A model generated the notes under the pieces. It was not told the DNA's origin, searched no databases, and saw only the letters and a program-made list of their open reading frames with translations. Positions 19,500-31,331 of a stretch of 64,000 bases of DNA are shown one piece after another (the stretch's first letter is position 1; each line of letters starts with the position of its first letter). The position numbers and the translations under genes are program-made. Source of the stretch: Amborella trichopoda (taxonomy: Eukaryota > Streptophyta > Magnoliopsida > Amborellales > Amborellaceae); assembly GCF_000471905.2 (NCBI RefSeq), contig NW_006499897.1, forward strand, positions 2,461,833 to 2,525,832, read 5' to 3'.

Positions 19500-20040
19500 A
19501 TTTGCCGGGAAAGGGTTCGAAGGTTCTCGTTTTAAAATTAAGAGAAAGCGCTCCGAAATTTCGGATGGCCGAAACTGAAAGTTCCGTCCGTGATGTTGTT
19601 TACTTGACGGGCTTTTTAAGCTCTGTGCTTTCTTAGGTGATCCCGCGATGGCACTCACTCCATGGGGCAAAATGAGCTTTCTCCTTTTCTTAAAAAAAAA
19701 ATCGAGATTCACGTCGTCGAGAATAAGTGGCACGTGTCGTTTAAAAATCGCCGGGCCTGGATTCGTCCGGTCCCGTTCGAGAATAGATGACCTTTTATAT
19801 ATATATATATATATAAACAACCGAGTCTAAAAAGAAATCGGTGGTTCTCCGCAATAAAATGAGATTCTCTAAAATAATATGGCTATCCATACCCGTCAAT
19901 TCATTGATCAGGATTGGTTTTTTTGGCCGATTCACTATTTTTTCATGTATTTTTTCGTTGATTCACTGTTTTTTCACACAATAAAATGGTGATATGGACC
20001 GTCGTATTTTTCATTGGGTGGCACCAACTGGGTTCTTAGT
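19500..20040. other. intergenic stretch upstream of ECD, no gene seen
   Basis: Contains a (TA)n run at 19,797-19,816. The - strand open frame that passes through 19,500-19,820 is a chance extension of ECD exon 1 across its promoter. Confidence 0.5.
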
Positions 20041-20044
20041 TGGA

Positions 20045-20150
20045 ACTGGGGCTCTGGTTGATTTTGATAGACTTGCTTAATTCGGTTACGGTAAAAATAC
20101 GTTCTGGTTGATTTTGATAGACTTGTTTAATTCGGTTAAGGTAAAAATAT
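20045..20150. repeat. direct repeat (~52-bp unit, 2 copies)
   Basis: TTCTGGTTGATTTTGATAGA...TTAATTCGGTTA.GGTAAAAATA occurs twice in tandem, with three or four differences between units. Confidence 0.85.
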
Positions 20151-20159
20151 TTACACAAA

Positions 20160-21800
20160 TGTTTGTTTTTCAACTTCAGCACACTTTTTTTTTTTAAAAG
20201 ATGAAACTGCCCCTTTTTTTGGCTTTTTTAATTTCAGTATTTGAAAAACTGATTTTTTTTTTTTTTTTTGAGATTTTGAATCTCTCTCCTTTACCCCACG
20301 GTTTTTGGATGCCGATCTCTATGGTGGGGGCAACAAATTTGAAGGCTATGAGATCTCCATCCCTGTCAACAAGGATAAGGAAGAAAAAAAACCAAGATGT
20401 GGCGTGGAGTCAAGATTATTCATTGCTTTTTTTAATGAATAATCTAGACAGGGAAAGAGTCATCTTTTATTCATTGCTTCTCCCAATATTGTTTCAATGA
20501 TCCGAACTAGTACACTCCTAATATTAACAAAGAATGTTTTTTTATAAGGGATCTCTGTGATTGCCACTTTGCTTCATCTCACCCGGAGGGGAGAGCAAAA
20601 ATGGTGAAAAACCGTGTTGGGGAGTGGACAGTTAGGATCGAGTGACGCCCATCGATGCAAGGTTGCAGTTGGGCCTATTGCCATAGATCACCGGTGAAGG
20701 ATCCAGGCATGCCCTCACGGCGGCATCGGCATCCTTGAATGTCACCACAGATATCGGTATTCAAAAACCGTGGCGTGAAGGTTAGAGAGAGAGATTAAAA
20801 AATCTAAAAAAATAAAAAAAAAGGTTATTCAAAAACTGAAGTTTTTTTAATTTTGATTTTTCAAAAATCCAAAAATTGATAATTTTATCTTTTTTTTAAA
20901 AAAATTATCAGGTTGAAAAAAAGGACATCCGTATAACAACGGAAAGTGTCATGTATTTTGATAATAAAAGAAAATATAATAGATATTTACGTAATTTTAC
21001 CTTTGGTTAAAAAACTTCACGAATCTAGCAAGGAAGCGATTCGAATTGGTCAACGTCTAATCTAACTTCCCAACTTGCCAATATGGGTTCTAAAAATTGT
21101 TAATAGTATTGTTTTAAAAATAAAATAAAAATTTAATTTCCAAAAGCCATCCAAATAGTGAATATTGGACCCTAGGATTTGCAAATCACTCTTTTGCATA
21201 TCGAAGTTTCGATGACTTAAGATTGTGCGAGTGTTTTTCCAGAGAACGACTAAACTAGTGAGACAACGTACCATCAAAACCTAGTTTTACATTTACATGG
21301 GAATTTATTATATAGTGGCTCAAACTTCAAATTTTTTTTTTTTTAGTGTTGTGACACATCTAAGCTATCAAATATCATGTTATAAAGAATTGTATTACAG
21401 TAAATGGTCTCACTGCATACAATCCCTTATCCAAAAGCTACCCAAACGATGTTATTCCTAAAAGCATACTTTATATAAGAGTTATGTTAGGGTGCCCACG
21501 CTATGCAATAATTTATTACTATACTCAACAATTTTAGACACTTTTATACCATCATTTTGTATATGAAGAATCTTTTTAGTAAATGTGTTTTAAACATTAA
21601 GAGGGTGTGACATCTTCCACATGGGTTATGACATCACCCATTAAATGCCACTAGTGTGTTCCATATAGGTGATGTCACGCCTCATGTGAATGATGTCACC
21701 CCCTCCTAATGACAAAAAATAACTTTATTAAAAAATTTCCATATATAAAGCTAAAAACTGAAAGAAAGACCTATGTGATATTTTGCCAGGAAATACAAAG
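20160..21800. other. intergenic stretch, no gene seen
   Basis: AT-rich with long A and T runs (20,180-20,270; 20,800-20,930). The stretch at 21,330-21,430 resembles the small repeats at 620-800 and 10,195-10,345. No open frame looks coding. Confidence 0.4.
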
Positions 21801-21802
21801 TT

Positions 21803-22022
21803 TTTTTTAATGATAATAATCACCCCTTTTTATTTTAGCAAAAAGATCACTTACAGATGGTCTTATAACAATCAATAAATATTTCAAAATAAAATAACAC
21901 AATAGTAAAATAATTTTTTTAATGATAATAATCACCCTTTTTATTTTGGCAAAAAGATCACTTACAGATGGTCTTATTACAATCAATAAATATTTCAAAA
22001 TAAAACAACACAATAATAAAAT
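21803..22022. repeat. tandem duplication (~110-bp unit, 2 copies)
   Basis: Both units run through TAATGATAATAATCACCC, TTTTTATTTT.GCAAAAAGATCAC, AGATGGTCTTAT.ACAATC and AATATTTCAAAATAAAA. The - strand open frame across them is a product of the duplication, not a gene. Confidence 0.9.
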
Positions 22023-22225
22023 AAAACTCAATCACTTAATGCCATCTATTCAACCTACTACTATGCTTGAGAATATAAAATAAAAGAACAATGCATGAGA
22101 ATATAAAATAAAAAAAACAAGAAAGTAAAAGAGAAGATGTCGGAGATCACCTCAACAGGGCTTTTTACACCCCGCACCGACTCACCACAGCCAATGGCGT
22201 GAGATCAATGGTTTAGCTTCAATCT

Positions 22226-23060
22226 CAAACCGAGAAAGCAAATTTCGGTTAAACTAGGTAACCACCCTTTAATCTCTACAAAACCCTAACTCCAAAATAA
22301 TTAGGCTCAAACTTTAATTTTCCCTAACCCTTAAATCTTTAGGTCAAGAGAGAGAGAAAAGAAGACCTAAGGTTGGGGCGTGCCCCCTATGGGTCTTAGG
22401 AGAGAGAGAGGGTTAGAGAGAAAGCCTGAGAGGAGAGAGAGACGTGGGTCTTACCGAGAAAGTTAATTTCGGCTAAACTAGGTAACCACCCTTAAATCTC
22501 TACAAAACCCTAACTCCAAAATAAGTAGGCTCAAGCCTTAATTTTCCCAACCTTTAAATCTTTAGGTCAAGAGAGAGAGAACAGGTCAAGAGAGAGAGAA
22601 AATGAGACCTAGGGTTGGGCGTACCCCCTATGGGTCTTAGGAGAGAAAGAGGGTTAGAGAGAAAGCCTGAGAGGAGAGAGAGACATGGGTCTTACCGAGA
22701 AAGCTAATTTTGGCCAAACTAGGCAACCACCCTTAAATATCTACAAAACCCTAACTCCAAAATAATTAAACTCAAACCTTAATTTTCCCAACCCTTAAAT
22801 CTTTAAGTCAAGAGAGAGAAAAAGGGTTAAGAGAGAGAGAAAAGGAGACCTAGGGTTGGGGCGTGCCCCCTATAGGTCTTAGGAGAGAAAGAGGGTTAGA
22901 GAGAAAGCTTGAGAGGAGAGCGAGAGACCCCTATGGGTCTTAGGAGAGAAAGAGGGTTAGAGAGAAAGCTTGAGAGGAGAGAGAGAGACGTGGGTCTTAA
23001 GAGAGAGAGGGTTAGAGAGAAAGCCTGAGAGCAGAGAGAGACGTGGCCCCTAAGGAGGAG
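22226..23060. repeat. satellite-like tandem array (~235-bp unit, 3+ copies)
   Basis: Units start near 22,226, 22,454 and 22,696. Each contains CCGAGAAAGC/TAATTT, AACTAGG.AACCACCCTT, CTACAAAACCCTAACTCCAA, TTAATTTTCCC, a GAGAGAGAGA block, CCTAGGGTTGG.GCGT, CCCCCTATGGGTCTTAGGAG and GGTTAGAGAGAAAGC. From 22,920 only the GA-rich half is repeated, two or three times. The array is followed by a purine-rich tract to about 23,130. Confidence 0.88.
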
Positions 23061-23856
23061 AGAGAGAGTTTATGGGAAAGAGAGAGGTTATGGGAGAGAG
23101 ATATATATAGATAGATATATAGAGATAGGGGAGAGCACCCCTATTTATAGTGAAAGATCTAAGGTTTTCCATAGTTTGCATCTTTTTTGAAATTGAATAT
23201 GGACCGTTAATCAAGGTGACTTATGGGGTGAGAGATTTAAATCATCAATTTCATAATGGGCCATCAACATTATAGAAGGTGCAGGAACCATTCTCCCCCT
23301 TTTCTTAAACCATTTTTCCATCAATATATTTAAATAAATTAAATCCATTAACGATATCATGCATTCCATAAAATTGCATTATCCATCTCATATATTCCAT
23401 AAGAATATGTCAAGAAATATCAAGATAATATTTACTATCTTAACTAGACAAGATATGATCAATATTTACCGTATTACAAGTTGACCATATGTCACAAGAT
23501 ACACTTTCCATATTTAAATAACTTGAACACAAAGCTATCAAAAAGAATCCAAAGGGGTAGGGCGTGCCATCCCTATGTGGCACATGTGGGCCCCCACCCA
23601 CATGCCACATGGTGGGCCCATGTGCACTATGGGCCTCATGAAAATTTATAAATATTTTTTAAAAGTAAATAAACAATTTAATATATATTTGAATTTTTAT
23701 AACTTTGTAAAATCAATAAATTTATTTTTATAAGTCCAAAAATCATAAATAAAATATTGAGAGATTCATAAAAATTTAAATAATAAAACTAAAATTATTT
23801 CAATAATAAAATGAACACAATTAAATTAATATGATGGAAAAATGATCCATATGATT
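23060..23856. other. repeat-flanking stretch with a GC-rich inverted cluster
   Basis: No gene. At 23,576-23,640 a GC-rich block in AT-rich DNA contains GTGGCACATGTGGGCCC, CCCACATGCCACATGG and GGGCCCATGTGCAC, which can pair with one another in several ways. It directly precedes the second copy of the dispersed repeat. Confidence 0.5.
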
Positions 23857-24440
23857 TTAGGAATTCAATCTGTAATTATGAGGTACTCCACCTTCAACTG
23901 TGAACTACAGTCTACACTTGATTTATCGAACCGACCTAGTGTTTCCCATGACCCACAGTCTAAGCAGGGGCTCACTAGCGGGTCACCAAAGTCTGGCCGA
24001 TGAGTCAAGAGGTCGCAATCCCAGTTTGTAAATTACAGGTCTTCCCCTAGAGACGAGTCAAGGTCACTACGACTTAATGCAACCACAACTCTATAGTGCA
24101 TAGGGATATCTCTCGCACATGCATACGCTTCACCTAAAGGTGGATATCTGGCTTTTCTGAATGATATATCGATATGCATGCCGTATGATGGAACATGGAT
24201 GAGGTTTTGGCCCCCATCTTTGTAAGCCTACCATCACACACAAGGGTCACACAGTCTCTCGGCTTACTCATCCGGTAAGCGCCGACCTTATCAAGGGCTT
24301 ACCCAAAAACCGTCCTCGGTTAATTCTTTATTCCCAGGTACCTTGGGTTTTCTAACCGACTTGACTAGATCGATAAACACAGTCCGGTATAAACAAACAT
24401 CATTTGCCTAGTATGGTCTTCGAGGGATGACACTCCCATT
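23857..24440. repeat. dispersed repeat, copy 2 (homologous to 1-600)
   Basis: Same orientation and same motif order as 1-600, with many scattered substitutions. It is cut at the right by a 20-base assembly gap, so its right boundary is unknown. Confidence 0.8.
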
Positions 24441-24460
24441 NNNNNNNNNNNNNNNNNNNN
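24441..24460. other. assembly gap (20 N)
   Basis: A run of 20 undetermined bases. Homology to copy 1 stops here, so the join may be inexact. Confidence 0.99.
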
Positions 24461-24544
24461 AACAATGGTATAAAGGTATCCAAAATTGTTGAGTACAATG
24501 ATAAATGGCTCCATAGTGTAAACACCCCAACATAGCCCTTATAT

Positions 24545-24935
24545 AAATGGGCGAGGTTTATATAGAGCATCAACCTCAAACAATTCAAGTAAGGCACACT
24601 ACTAAATTTCGATAAAAGACGTAGTTTTGGTACCAAAATTTTTTGTGATGACCTAAAAAATTATTTTCATATATAATCATGAAATATATAGGTTTAAAAA
24701 TGGTGTAGATCACTTGAAAATCTTGAAAATGGATGGTCCAGATATTGTGCTGCAAGATACACTATTTTCAAAACATAAAATCAATTTCTTGTTATATCCA
24801 TACATCTCAAGGTTGTGATGATACATTGAAGGGTTTTGTAACGTCAGAATAATATGGTTTACTAGGTTTTGAGGTGCATCTTATTTCTACAACAAAACGT
24901 TGACACCTTATATAAACTTTTTTCTTTATAAATAC
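24545..24935 (+). mobile_element. MITE-like family M1, copy 1
   Basis: A non-coding element of about 390 bp. The M1 family has a shared order: terminal AAGGTTGCAA../CCAATTAAGG.GCACCTC, a TTTTGGT block, ATCTATTTTCATATCTAATTAT, AGTAGATCTATAAACA, GATAATGTGTTGCAAGATGC, a T-run, CATCTCAATGTCGAGATGA and a closing GAGGTGCACCTTAATT..TTGCAACCTTATATAAA. The ends are roughly inverted to each other. This copy is diverged (GTGCTGCAAGATACACTA; TTTTGAGGTGCATCTT; CACCTTATATAAAC). Confidence 0.6.
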
Positions 24936-24999
24936 TAGAACCTTAAAGAAACTTTACAAATACTAGAATTAACAAGTTTTTATAAAGCGTGTGGTTTCT

Positions 25000-25390
25000 A
25001 TAAGGTTGGGACCTTAAATAATTCAATAAAGATGCACCTCCAAATTTTATCATAACATATAATTTTGGTGTAAAAAATTCTAAGGATTATCTAAAAAATC
25101 TATTTTCATATCTAATTATAAAATTTTAAATTCCAAAAAATGGTTAAAACAAGTAGATCTATAAACATGTGAAAATCTCGAAAAAGAACAATTTAGATAA
25201 TGTGTTGCAAGATTCACTATTTCTTGGACTCAAAATCTTTTTTTTTTTTTTCATATTCATATTTCGATGTCGAGATAATCAATTAGAGGGTTTTTCAACA
25301 CTAAAACTAACTTTTTCTGATGGATTTTTTATGTGGATCTTTAACTTTACATTGAAAGTTGCGACCTTGTATAATTTTTTTCCTTTTATA
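25000..25390 (+). mobile_element. MITE-like family M1, copy 2
   Basis: It carries CACCTCCAAATTTTATCATA, ATCTATTTTCATATCTAATT, AAGTAGATCTATAAACATGT, GATAATGTGTTGCAAGAT, CGATGTCGAGATAATCAATT and GTTGCGACCTTGTATAA in family order. It is one of the better preserved copies. Confidence 0.75.
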
Positions 25391-26250
25391 AATACCAGTA
25401 CCAAACAACCCACAAAAGGAATGGGGTGACAGTAGAGTCTTTTAGCTGGAGCAAAGAGTTCATCTTTTCGAAGTCGGATAGCAATTCAATAATTTTTAGC
25501 ACTAGCTTTGTCTTATTGTCTTTCTTTTGGGGCAAAAGTGTCAAGCATATAATTATTTTTAATTAGGAATTCTAGTTAAACTAGAAGTAAGATCAGGATT
25601 TTCAATACACTATGAAAATAGGGGTTGTGAACTGGGTTAATTCGGAGTCTTGATATTCTTTCAGTGCCATTAAAACCAGGCTTGTTATCTTCATTTTATT
25701 CCAATCAATTCAGCTACTTTTCTTCCTTATATTCTTCTTGAATTATTTGTGGTAAGGATATACATATGTAGATGGATAACCCAGACCACTATCCATCAAG
25801 CAAATTTACGGATCCACAGTCAGCTTTGAATCTTGAGATTTGGTGTCACATTGGATCATACCTCTTTATTTGACCCAAAATCTAAAGGACAAGGTTTCTA
25901 TGAGTCATAGGACACCTGTAGATTTGCGGCCCCTCTTTTTGATTAATTCTTAAGATGAATTTTGGATCTAATTTTTTAGATATATACTATATTTAACATG
26001 GAGGCCATTAATATGTAAAAAGATAAAAATTTAAAACTAAAAATGGTAAACTTTTAGAGAAACTTTTGAACTGTTAGATTCTATTCTTTTAGGAGGGAGC
26101 ACGCATTTATATCCATTTTATAGATGGACATTTGATAGCTTTGAGGCTGCAAAGGCAGAAAAGCGTCCCCAGACTCATAGACTACTTTTCGAAGTCTAAA
26201 TTATGTGCTCCTAGAATATAATGAGCCAGCAAAACATCCATCGTAGAAAA
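25390..26250. other. intergenic stretch, no gene seen
   Basis: Mixed AT-rich sequence without a gene-like open frame, splice-consistent exon series or clear repeat structure. Confidence 0.4.
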
Positions 26251-26255
26251 AAGAA

Positions 26256-26648
26256 AGAAATTTATGTACAAACCGGGAAAATATGTGGTGTTACCGCATG
26301 CTTCATATTTCGGGACAAATTATATTGAAGTCCAGTTTTTTGAGGTTTTATTTCCATTTTACCCCTGATATGAGAGTCTTAACTTTTAAATTCTCCATAT
26401 GTCCGTGTTTTGGGTAGTTTAAAAGTTAGACTTTCAAACTGTCAAACACAAATTTCAAACAATAAAAAATTATATTTTCAATTTGCCCACATACATCATT
26501 TTTTTGTGTTTTGGATGTTAAAAAATCTAACTATCGAATTGAGGGTAGAATGGGAATAATAAATTCAAAAATGTAGGACATCAACGTAATATATCCAAAA
26601 ATATGTGGTAATACCACATCGTTTTTCTTGTCTGTAAGTAAATTTCAT
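26256..26648. mobile_element. foldback MITE (~390 bp, long inverted arms)
   Basis: The left arm reads GAAATTTATGTACAAACCGG...ATATGTGGTGTTACCGCAT...TTGAAGTCCA...CATTTTACCC. The reverse complement of the right arm reads GAAATTTACTTACAGACAAG...GATGTGGTATTACCACAT...TTGATGTCCT...CATTCTACCC. The arms are about 110-120 bases with roughly 70-75% identity by eye. There is no coding capacity. Confidence 0.7.
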
Positions 26649-26649
26649 T

Positions 26650-27830
26650 CACAGATAAATCCCATCTGATTTTTAATATTTTAAAATAATTTTATATATT
26701 TCATATTTTACAATCAAAACCCAATTTTTAAGAGCATAAATTGTAGTTTACTTTTATCCTTTAGTTTTATCTCTTTTAATTTTATGCCAAAAGAGTTATG
26801 GTGCATCACCTAAGCATGTGCTTGGGGCTTCACGGAACTTTGAAAGAGGGGTAACATGCACGATATTTTCTTGCTTTCAACCTCATGCATTTAGGGGTCG
26901 TTTGGATACTTGAAAATATATTGTCTGTTAAATATATTACTGGTGTAAATAGATGGTTAATGTTTGTAGTATTTAGATGCAACCTAAGAAATACATTGCT
27001 ACTAGTTTGCTATGTCGGAAAGAAATATCGAAAATTTGCTCTTTTTGGACATAGCAATTTAATATAGATTTGTCAACAAAGAGACCATTTATTTTTGTAC
27101 GCACAATCATTCTTGTCCTTGAAATTTCAAAATGGGCGGTTGTACTAGTATGATTGAATAAATAAAAAATTTCAAAAAACAAAACCACTTTGTGATCCGC
27201 CTCAAGCCATCCAATTTGACATCTAATATTTGAGAATAATTTTGTCCTCCATTCACAAAAGATAAATAGTATATTTGTAGGCATTCCTATTTAATATTGA
27301 AATGCATATGGATATATAGCATGGTTATACCATGCTTGTCATGCCTCAAAGAATAATAACTTAATAGTGTGAATTAATATTGGTGATAAATATTGAGTGA
27401 ACTATTTTAGTCACAACATTTAAATATCATTAATTTGTAGCTTAAATGGTAAATGGTGATGTATTTTTTTAAAAAAATTTATTGTGAAATGGTAAAGTAT
27501 TTTAAAAATTAGATTGAGATATTGGATGAGGCCAATGTGAAAAAAAAAATACATGTAATATATTGTAAGTAATTTATCACTTTTTTATCTGTATCTAAAC
27601 TCTAATTCCAAAAAATATATTTTTTAAGAGTAATCATTATAATTTAAATAAAATATAATTTATCATTTTTTTTTTTTGCTATCCAAAGGCTGACATAATA
27701 ATATAAAAAATGGCTTTAGATGAGTGCTCTAACCCAAATTGAGGATACGCTTGAAGAGTGATGACATAATAACATATGAGAGCATTGGGGATAGAGGGAT
27801 ATAGAAATGGATTAGCGCAAAAGAGTATAA
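26650..27830. other. AT-rich intergenic stretch, no gene seen
   Basis: The part at 27,060-27,260 (AAAGAGACCATTT..., CCAATTTGACATCTAATA) matches the motif order of 10,735-10,915, so it is another worn dispersed repeat. Otherwise nothing recognisable. Confidence 0.45.
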
Positions 27831-29115
27831 AAATGCATGTGCACAGGTGCAACACTTATGAGTGGAGTTTAGAGAGAAAGTAATGAAGTTGAATAGAGTT
27901 TAAAGAGAAAGTAATGAAGTTGAATGGAGTTTAGAGAGAAAGTAGTGAACTTCAAAGAGAAAGTAGAAATGGATAGAGAATGGCAGCGGATTAGTATAGT
28001 TTAGAGAGAAAGTAGAAATAAATAAGGGTAAATGATAGGAAGAATGGCAAGAGAATGGATGTACACAGGATATAGAGAGAATTGCGGGAGATAGAGAGAA
28101 TGGCGGCAATAGCGGCGGATAAGTGGAGTTTAAAGAGAACATGTACACAGGATAGAGGGAGATATGCAGGAGATGAAGAATGGCGGCGGATAAGTGGAGT
28201 TTAAAGAGAACATGTACACAGTATAGAGGGAGAATTACGGGAGATAGAGAGAATGGCGAGGATAAGCGGAGTTTAAAGAGAACATATAGAAGAAAAATTG
28301 TGGGAGATAGATGATTTTTTTTGGGTAAGAAAAAATAGGAAGAATAGTAGGAGGATGGATGTAGACAGCATGGAGGGAGAATTGCAGGAGATAGATGACT
28401 TTTGAGAATGGTAGAAAAATGAATCTAGACAGATAGAGGGAGAATTGCGGGATATTTTGTTTTGGTAAGAGACACGGTAGTTAGATGAGATAGGGAAACA
28501 TATAGAAGAATTGTGGGAGATAGATGATTTTTTTAGGGAGAATGGCTGGAGGATGTAGACAGGATAGAGGGAGAATTGGAGGAGATAGATGATTTTTGAG
28601 AATGATAGAAGAATAAATGTAGACAAGATAGAGGGAGAATTACGGAGATAGATGATTTTGATAGAGGGAGAATTGCAGGAGATAGATGAGATAGGGAAAC
28701 ATGTAGAAGAAGAATTACAGGAGATAGATGATTTTTTTAGGGAGAATGGCTGGAGGATGGATGTAGATAGAATAGACGGATAATTGGAGGAGATAGATGA
28801 TTTTTGAGAATGATAACAGAATAAATGTAGACAAGATAGAAGGAGAATTGCGGCAGCTAGATGATTTTGATAGAGGGAGAATTGCGGGAGATAGATGATT
28901 TTTTAGAATGGTAGGAAAATGAATGTAGATAAATAGAGGGAGAATTGCAGGAGAAAGATGATTTTTTGGTAAGATGATTTTTGAGAATGGCAGGAGAATG
29001 AATCTAGACAGATAGAGGGAGAATTGCGAGAGAAAAATGATTTTTTTGGCAAGAGACACGGTAGTTAGAGGGAGAATTGCGAGAGAAAAATGATTTTTTT
29101 GGCAAGAGACACGGT
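27830..29115. repeat. degenerate minisatellite (~60-75-bp unit, about 17 copies)
   Basis: The core GAGGGAGAATTGCGGGAGATAG recurs near 28,073, 28,154, 28,225, 28,374, 28,437, 28,568, 28,632, 28,666, 28,874, 28,937, 29,016 and 29,067, with weaker copies between. It is joined by GATGATTTTTGAGAATGGTAG and GAATGTAGACAGATA. Three long - strand open frames across it (rich in Ser, Ile, Leu) are artefacts of the repeat lacking stops. Confidence 0.9.
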
Positions 29116-29164
29116 AGTTAGATAAAGCTGTAGTTAATAGTTAGATGAAGCTGTAGTTAATTAC

Positions 29165-29455
29165 CCGTTGAGTGCCATCATGCGCATAATAGATTTCACG
29201 TGAATATTTCATCGTGTAATAGATTTCAAGTGAATATTTCATCGCCTGATATATTTCAGGTGAATATTTCATCGCCTGATAGATTTCAAGTGAATATTTC
29301 ATCACCTGATAGATTTCAGGTGAATATTTTATCGTGTCTGTAATATAATTGAGGGGAATATTTTGGGAAATCTTGTATAATTACGTGATTTCACGTGAAT
29401 ATTTCATCTTGTAATAGATTTCAGGGGAATATTTTGAGAAATCTTATATAATTTA
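29165..29455. repeat. short minisatellite (~31-bp unit, about 7 copies)
   Basis: The unit GATAGATTTCAGGTGAATATTTCATCGCCT recurs with small changes at about 29,187, 29,218, 29,249, 29,280 and 29,311. Two outlying units lie near 29,385 and 29,415. Confidence 0.9.
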
Positions 29456-29459
29456 TTTT

Positions 29460-30090
29460 TATTTTGTCAGGTGAATATTATGGAAAATTTTGTATAATTT
29501 ATTTCCATATTTTTAACTATAAAGTGTACCCAAACATGGTAAATTTCATATTTTCTTGTAATATGTTTCCTTGTAATAGATTTTACCTATGCTTTTCAAA
29601 CATGGTAAATCTTAAATTTACTTGTAATATGTCTCTTTTTAATAAATTTTCAATATGTTTCCCAATAATAGATTTTCAGGTACTGAAACAAACTTTAAAG
29701 GTCTTTAAAGGTAAAAAGATTGATAATTATATATATGCTCCATTAAAGGTAAAAGGATTAATAATTATATATCTGCTTCATTAAAGATAAAAGGAGTGAT
29801 AATTATATATCTACTTTTAAAAGGAAAGGATTGATAATTATATATCTGCTTCATTAAAGGCAAAAGGATTTGTAATATGTTTTCTTGTAATAGATTTTCA
29901 ATATGTTTCCCAAATATGATAAATCGCATATTTCCTTGTAATACGTTTACTCCTAATAAATTTTCAATATGTTTGCCTGTAATAAATTTTCAGGTACCCA
30001 AAGCCTTAAAGGTCTTAAAAGTAAAAAGATTGATAATTATATATATGTTCCATTAAAGATAAAAGGGTTGGTAATTATATATATGCTTCA
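29460..30090. repeat. third repeat block: mixed AT-rich units
   Basis: Two unit types alternate. One is based on TTCCTTGTAATAGATTTTCA and AAACATGGTAAAT (29,530-29,680 and 29,875-29,990). The other is based on AAAGATTGATAATTATATATCTGCTTCATTAAAGG (29,700-29,865 and 30,020-30,095, about five units). Confidence 0.8.
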
Positions 30091-30104
30091 TGTGTAGAGT
30101 GAGA

Positions 30105-30490
30105 GGTTGTTGCAATCCTTATTTTAAATAATCAAAATAAGGTGCACCAATAAATTTTATCATAAGATATAATTTTGGCATCAAATATTCTTATGATAGA
30201 CTAAGAATCTATTTGCATCTTTAATTATAAAATATTAAACTACAAAAATGATTTGAATCAAGTAGATATATAAAAACATAAAAATCTTAAAAATAGATAA
30301 TCTAGATAATGTGTTGCAAGATGCACTATTTTGAGAAGTGAAAGTTTGATTTTTATTCCATATGCATTCATCTCAATGTCGAGATGACCAATTAGACGGG
30401 TTTTCGAGAATCAAAAAATTATTTTCAAATAGGTCAACTTAATTCTATAGTTTAAGGTTGCAAGCTCATATAAACTCCTTTCAAATGGTT
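30105..30490 (+). mobile_element. MITE-like family M1, copy 3
   Basis: It contains AAGGTGCACCAATAAATTTT, TTAATTATAAAATATTAAAC, CAAGTAGATATATAAAAACA, GATAATGTGTTGCAAGATGC, TCTCAATGTCGAGATGACC and AAGGTTGCAAGCTCATATAAA. It forms the left end of segmental copy A and corresponds to the M1 element at 37,350. Confidence 0.75.
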
Positions 30491-31331
30491 ATGCATGTAA
30501 AATTGAAGAACTATGAGAATTTTTTATATAGATTATGGGTGCCCCGCCTCATATGTGCATCCCCATTAAAGTCTATCTTAGAGTTAGAGATAGATTTTGA
30601 ATTTAATTTTTTCGAAGGATTCATGATTGTCTTGAATATCTATTTTTTTTAATATATATATATATATATTTGAAAAGTATTATTTTTTAAATATTTATGA
30701 GCCATCTATTTTGAGTGCATTTTTCCTATTCAAAATTTCAAAAGATAAAAGCTATATTTTTTAAAATTTTAATTTTTCTTTCTCAGGTTTGGTCACTGGA
30801 TTCTAAAGGTTATATTCCAAACGTGGGTCCTAAACATACTCCTTGGGTATTGCCGAAGCGAGCAAGCGGACAGCGTCGTCATGCGGGACGAAGGAACGAT
30901 TTCAATATTCGAAGATCGACTACTACACCATTGTCCTATTACATAATTTAGGAACATTCCTCAATAAACTTGCTTCGAGATAATGGAAAAAGTAGCCATA
31001 TAGAAAATAAAGAAAAATAAATAAACAACTGAAGAACCTAATTCAAGAAGATGGATGGCAATAAAAAGGGTAATCAACCATTATGGCCTTTAAAGAATAG
31101 TATTATTTAAATTTAAACAAAGAATGCAAGATATAGCAAAAGGTGGTCAGCACAAACATATCTACTGTAATCACCCAAAAAAAAATAGAGATATCTACCG
31201 CAATCAACCAAAAAACAGACATATATCTGGTGCGGTGTGAGGTTTAGGGTTTAAAGTTTAGGGTTGTTCGGCCGTTCAATAGTAGCTCGATTCGAGCAAC
31301 TTGAAGATGTTGTGCGATCATGGTAGTACCC

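Noticed and set aside
19419..19820. 134-codon amino-terminal extension of the ECD frame
   Set aside because: It lacks a plausible start, includes the TATA box at 19,490-19,484 and a (TA)n run, and the known family start fits Met 19,418.
24400..24636. Open frame on - across the N run
   Set aside because: It is held open only because the 20 undetermined bases translate to unknown residues; the flanks are repeat sequence.
27900..29059. Three 80-117-codon frames on - rich in Ser, Ile and Leu
   Set aside because: They coincide with the minisatellite and repeat the same short peptide; no splice or start context.
27830..29455. Possible CRISPR array because of regularly spaced repeats
   Set aside because: The units are degenerate and head-to-tail without unique spacers, in a plant nuclear genome.
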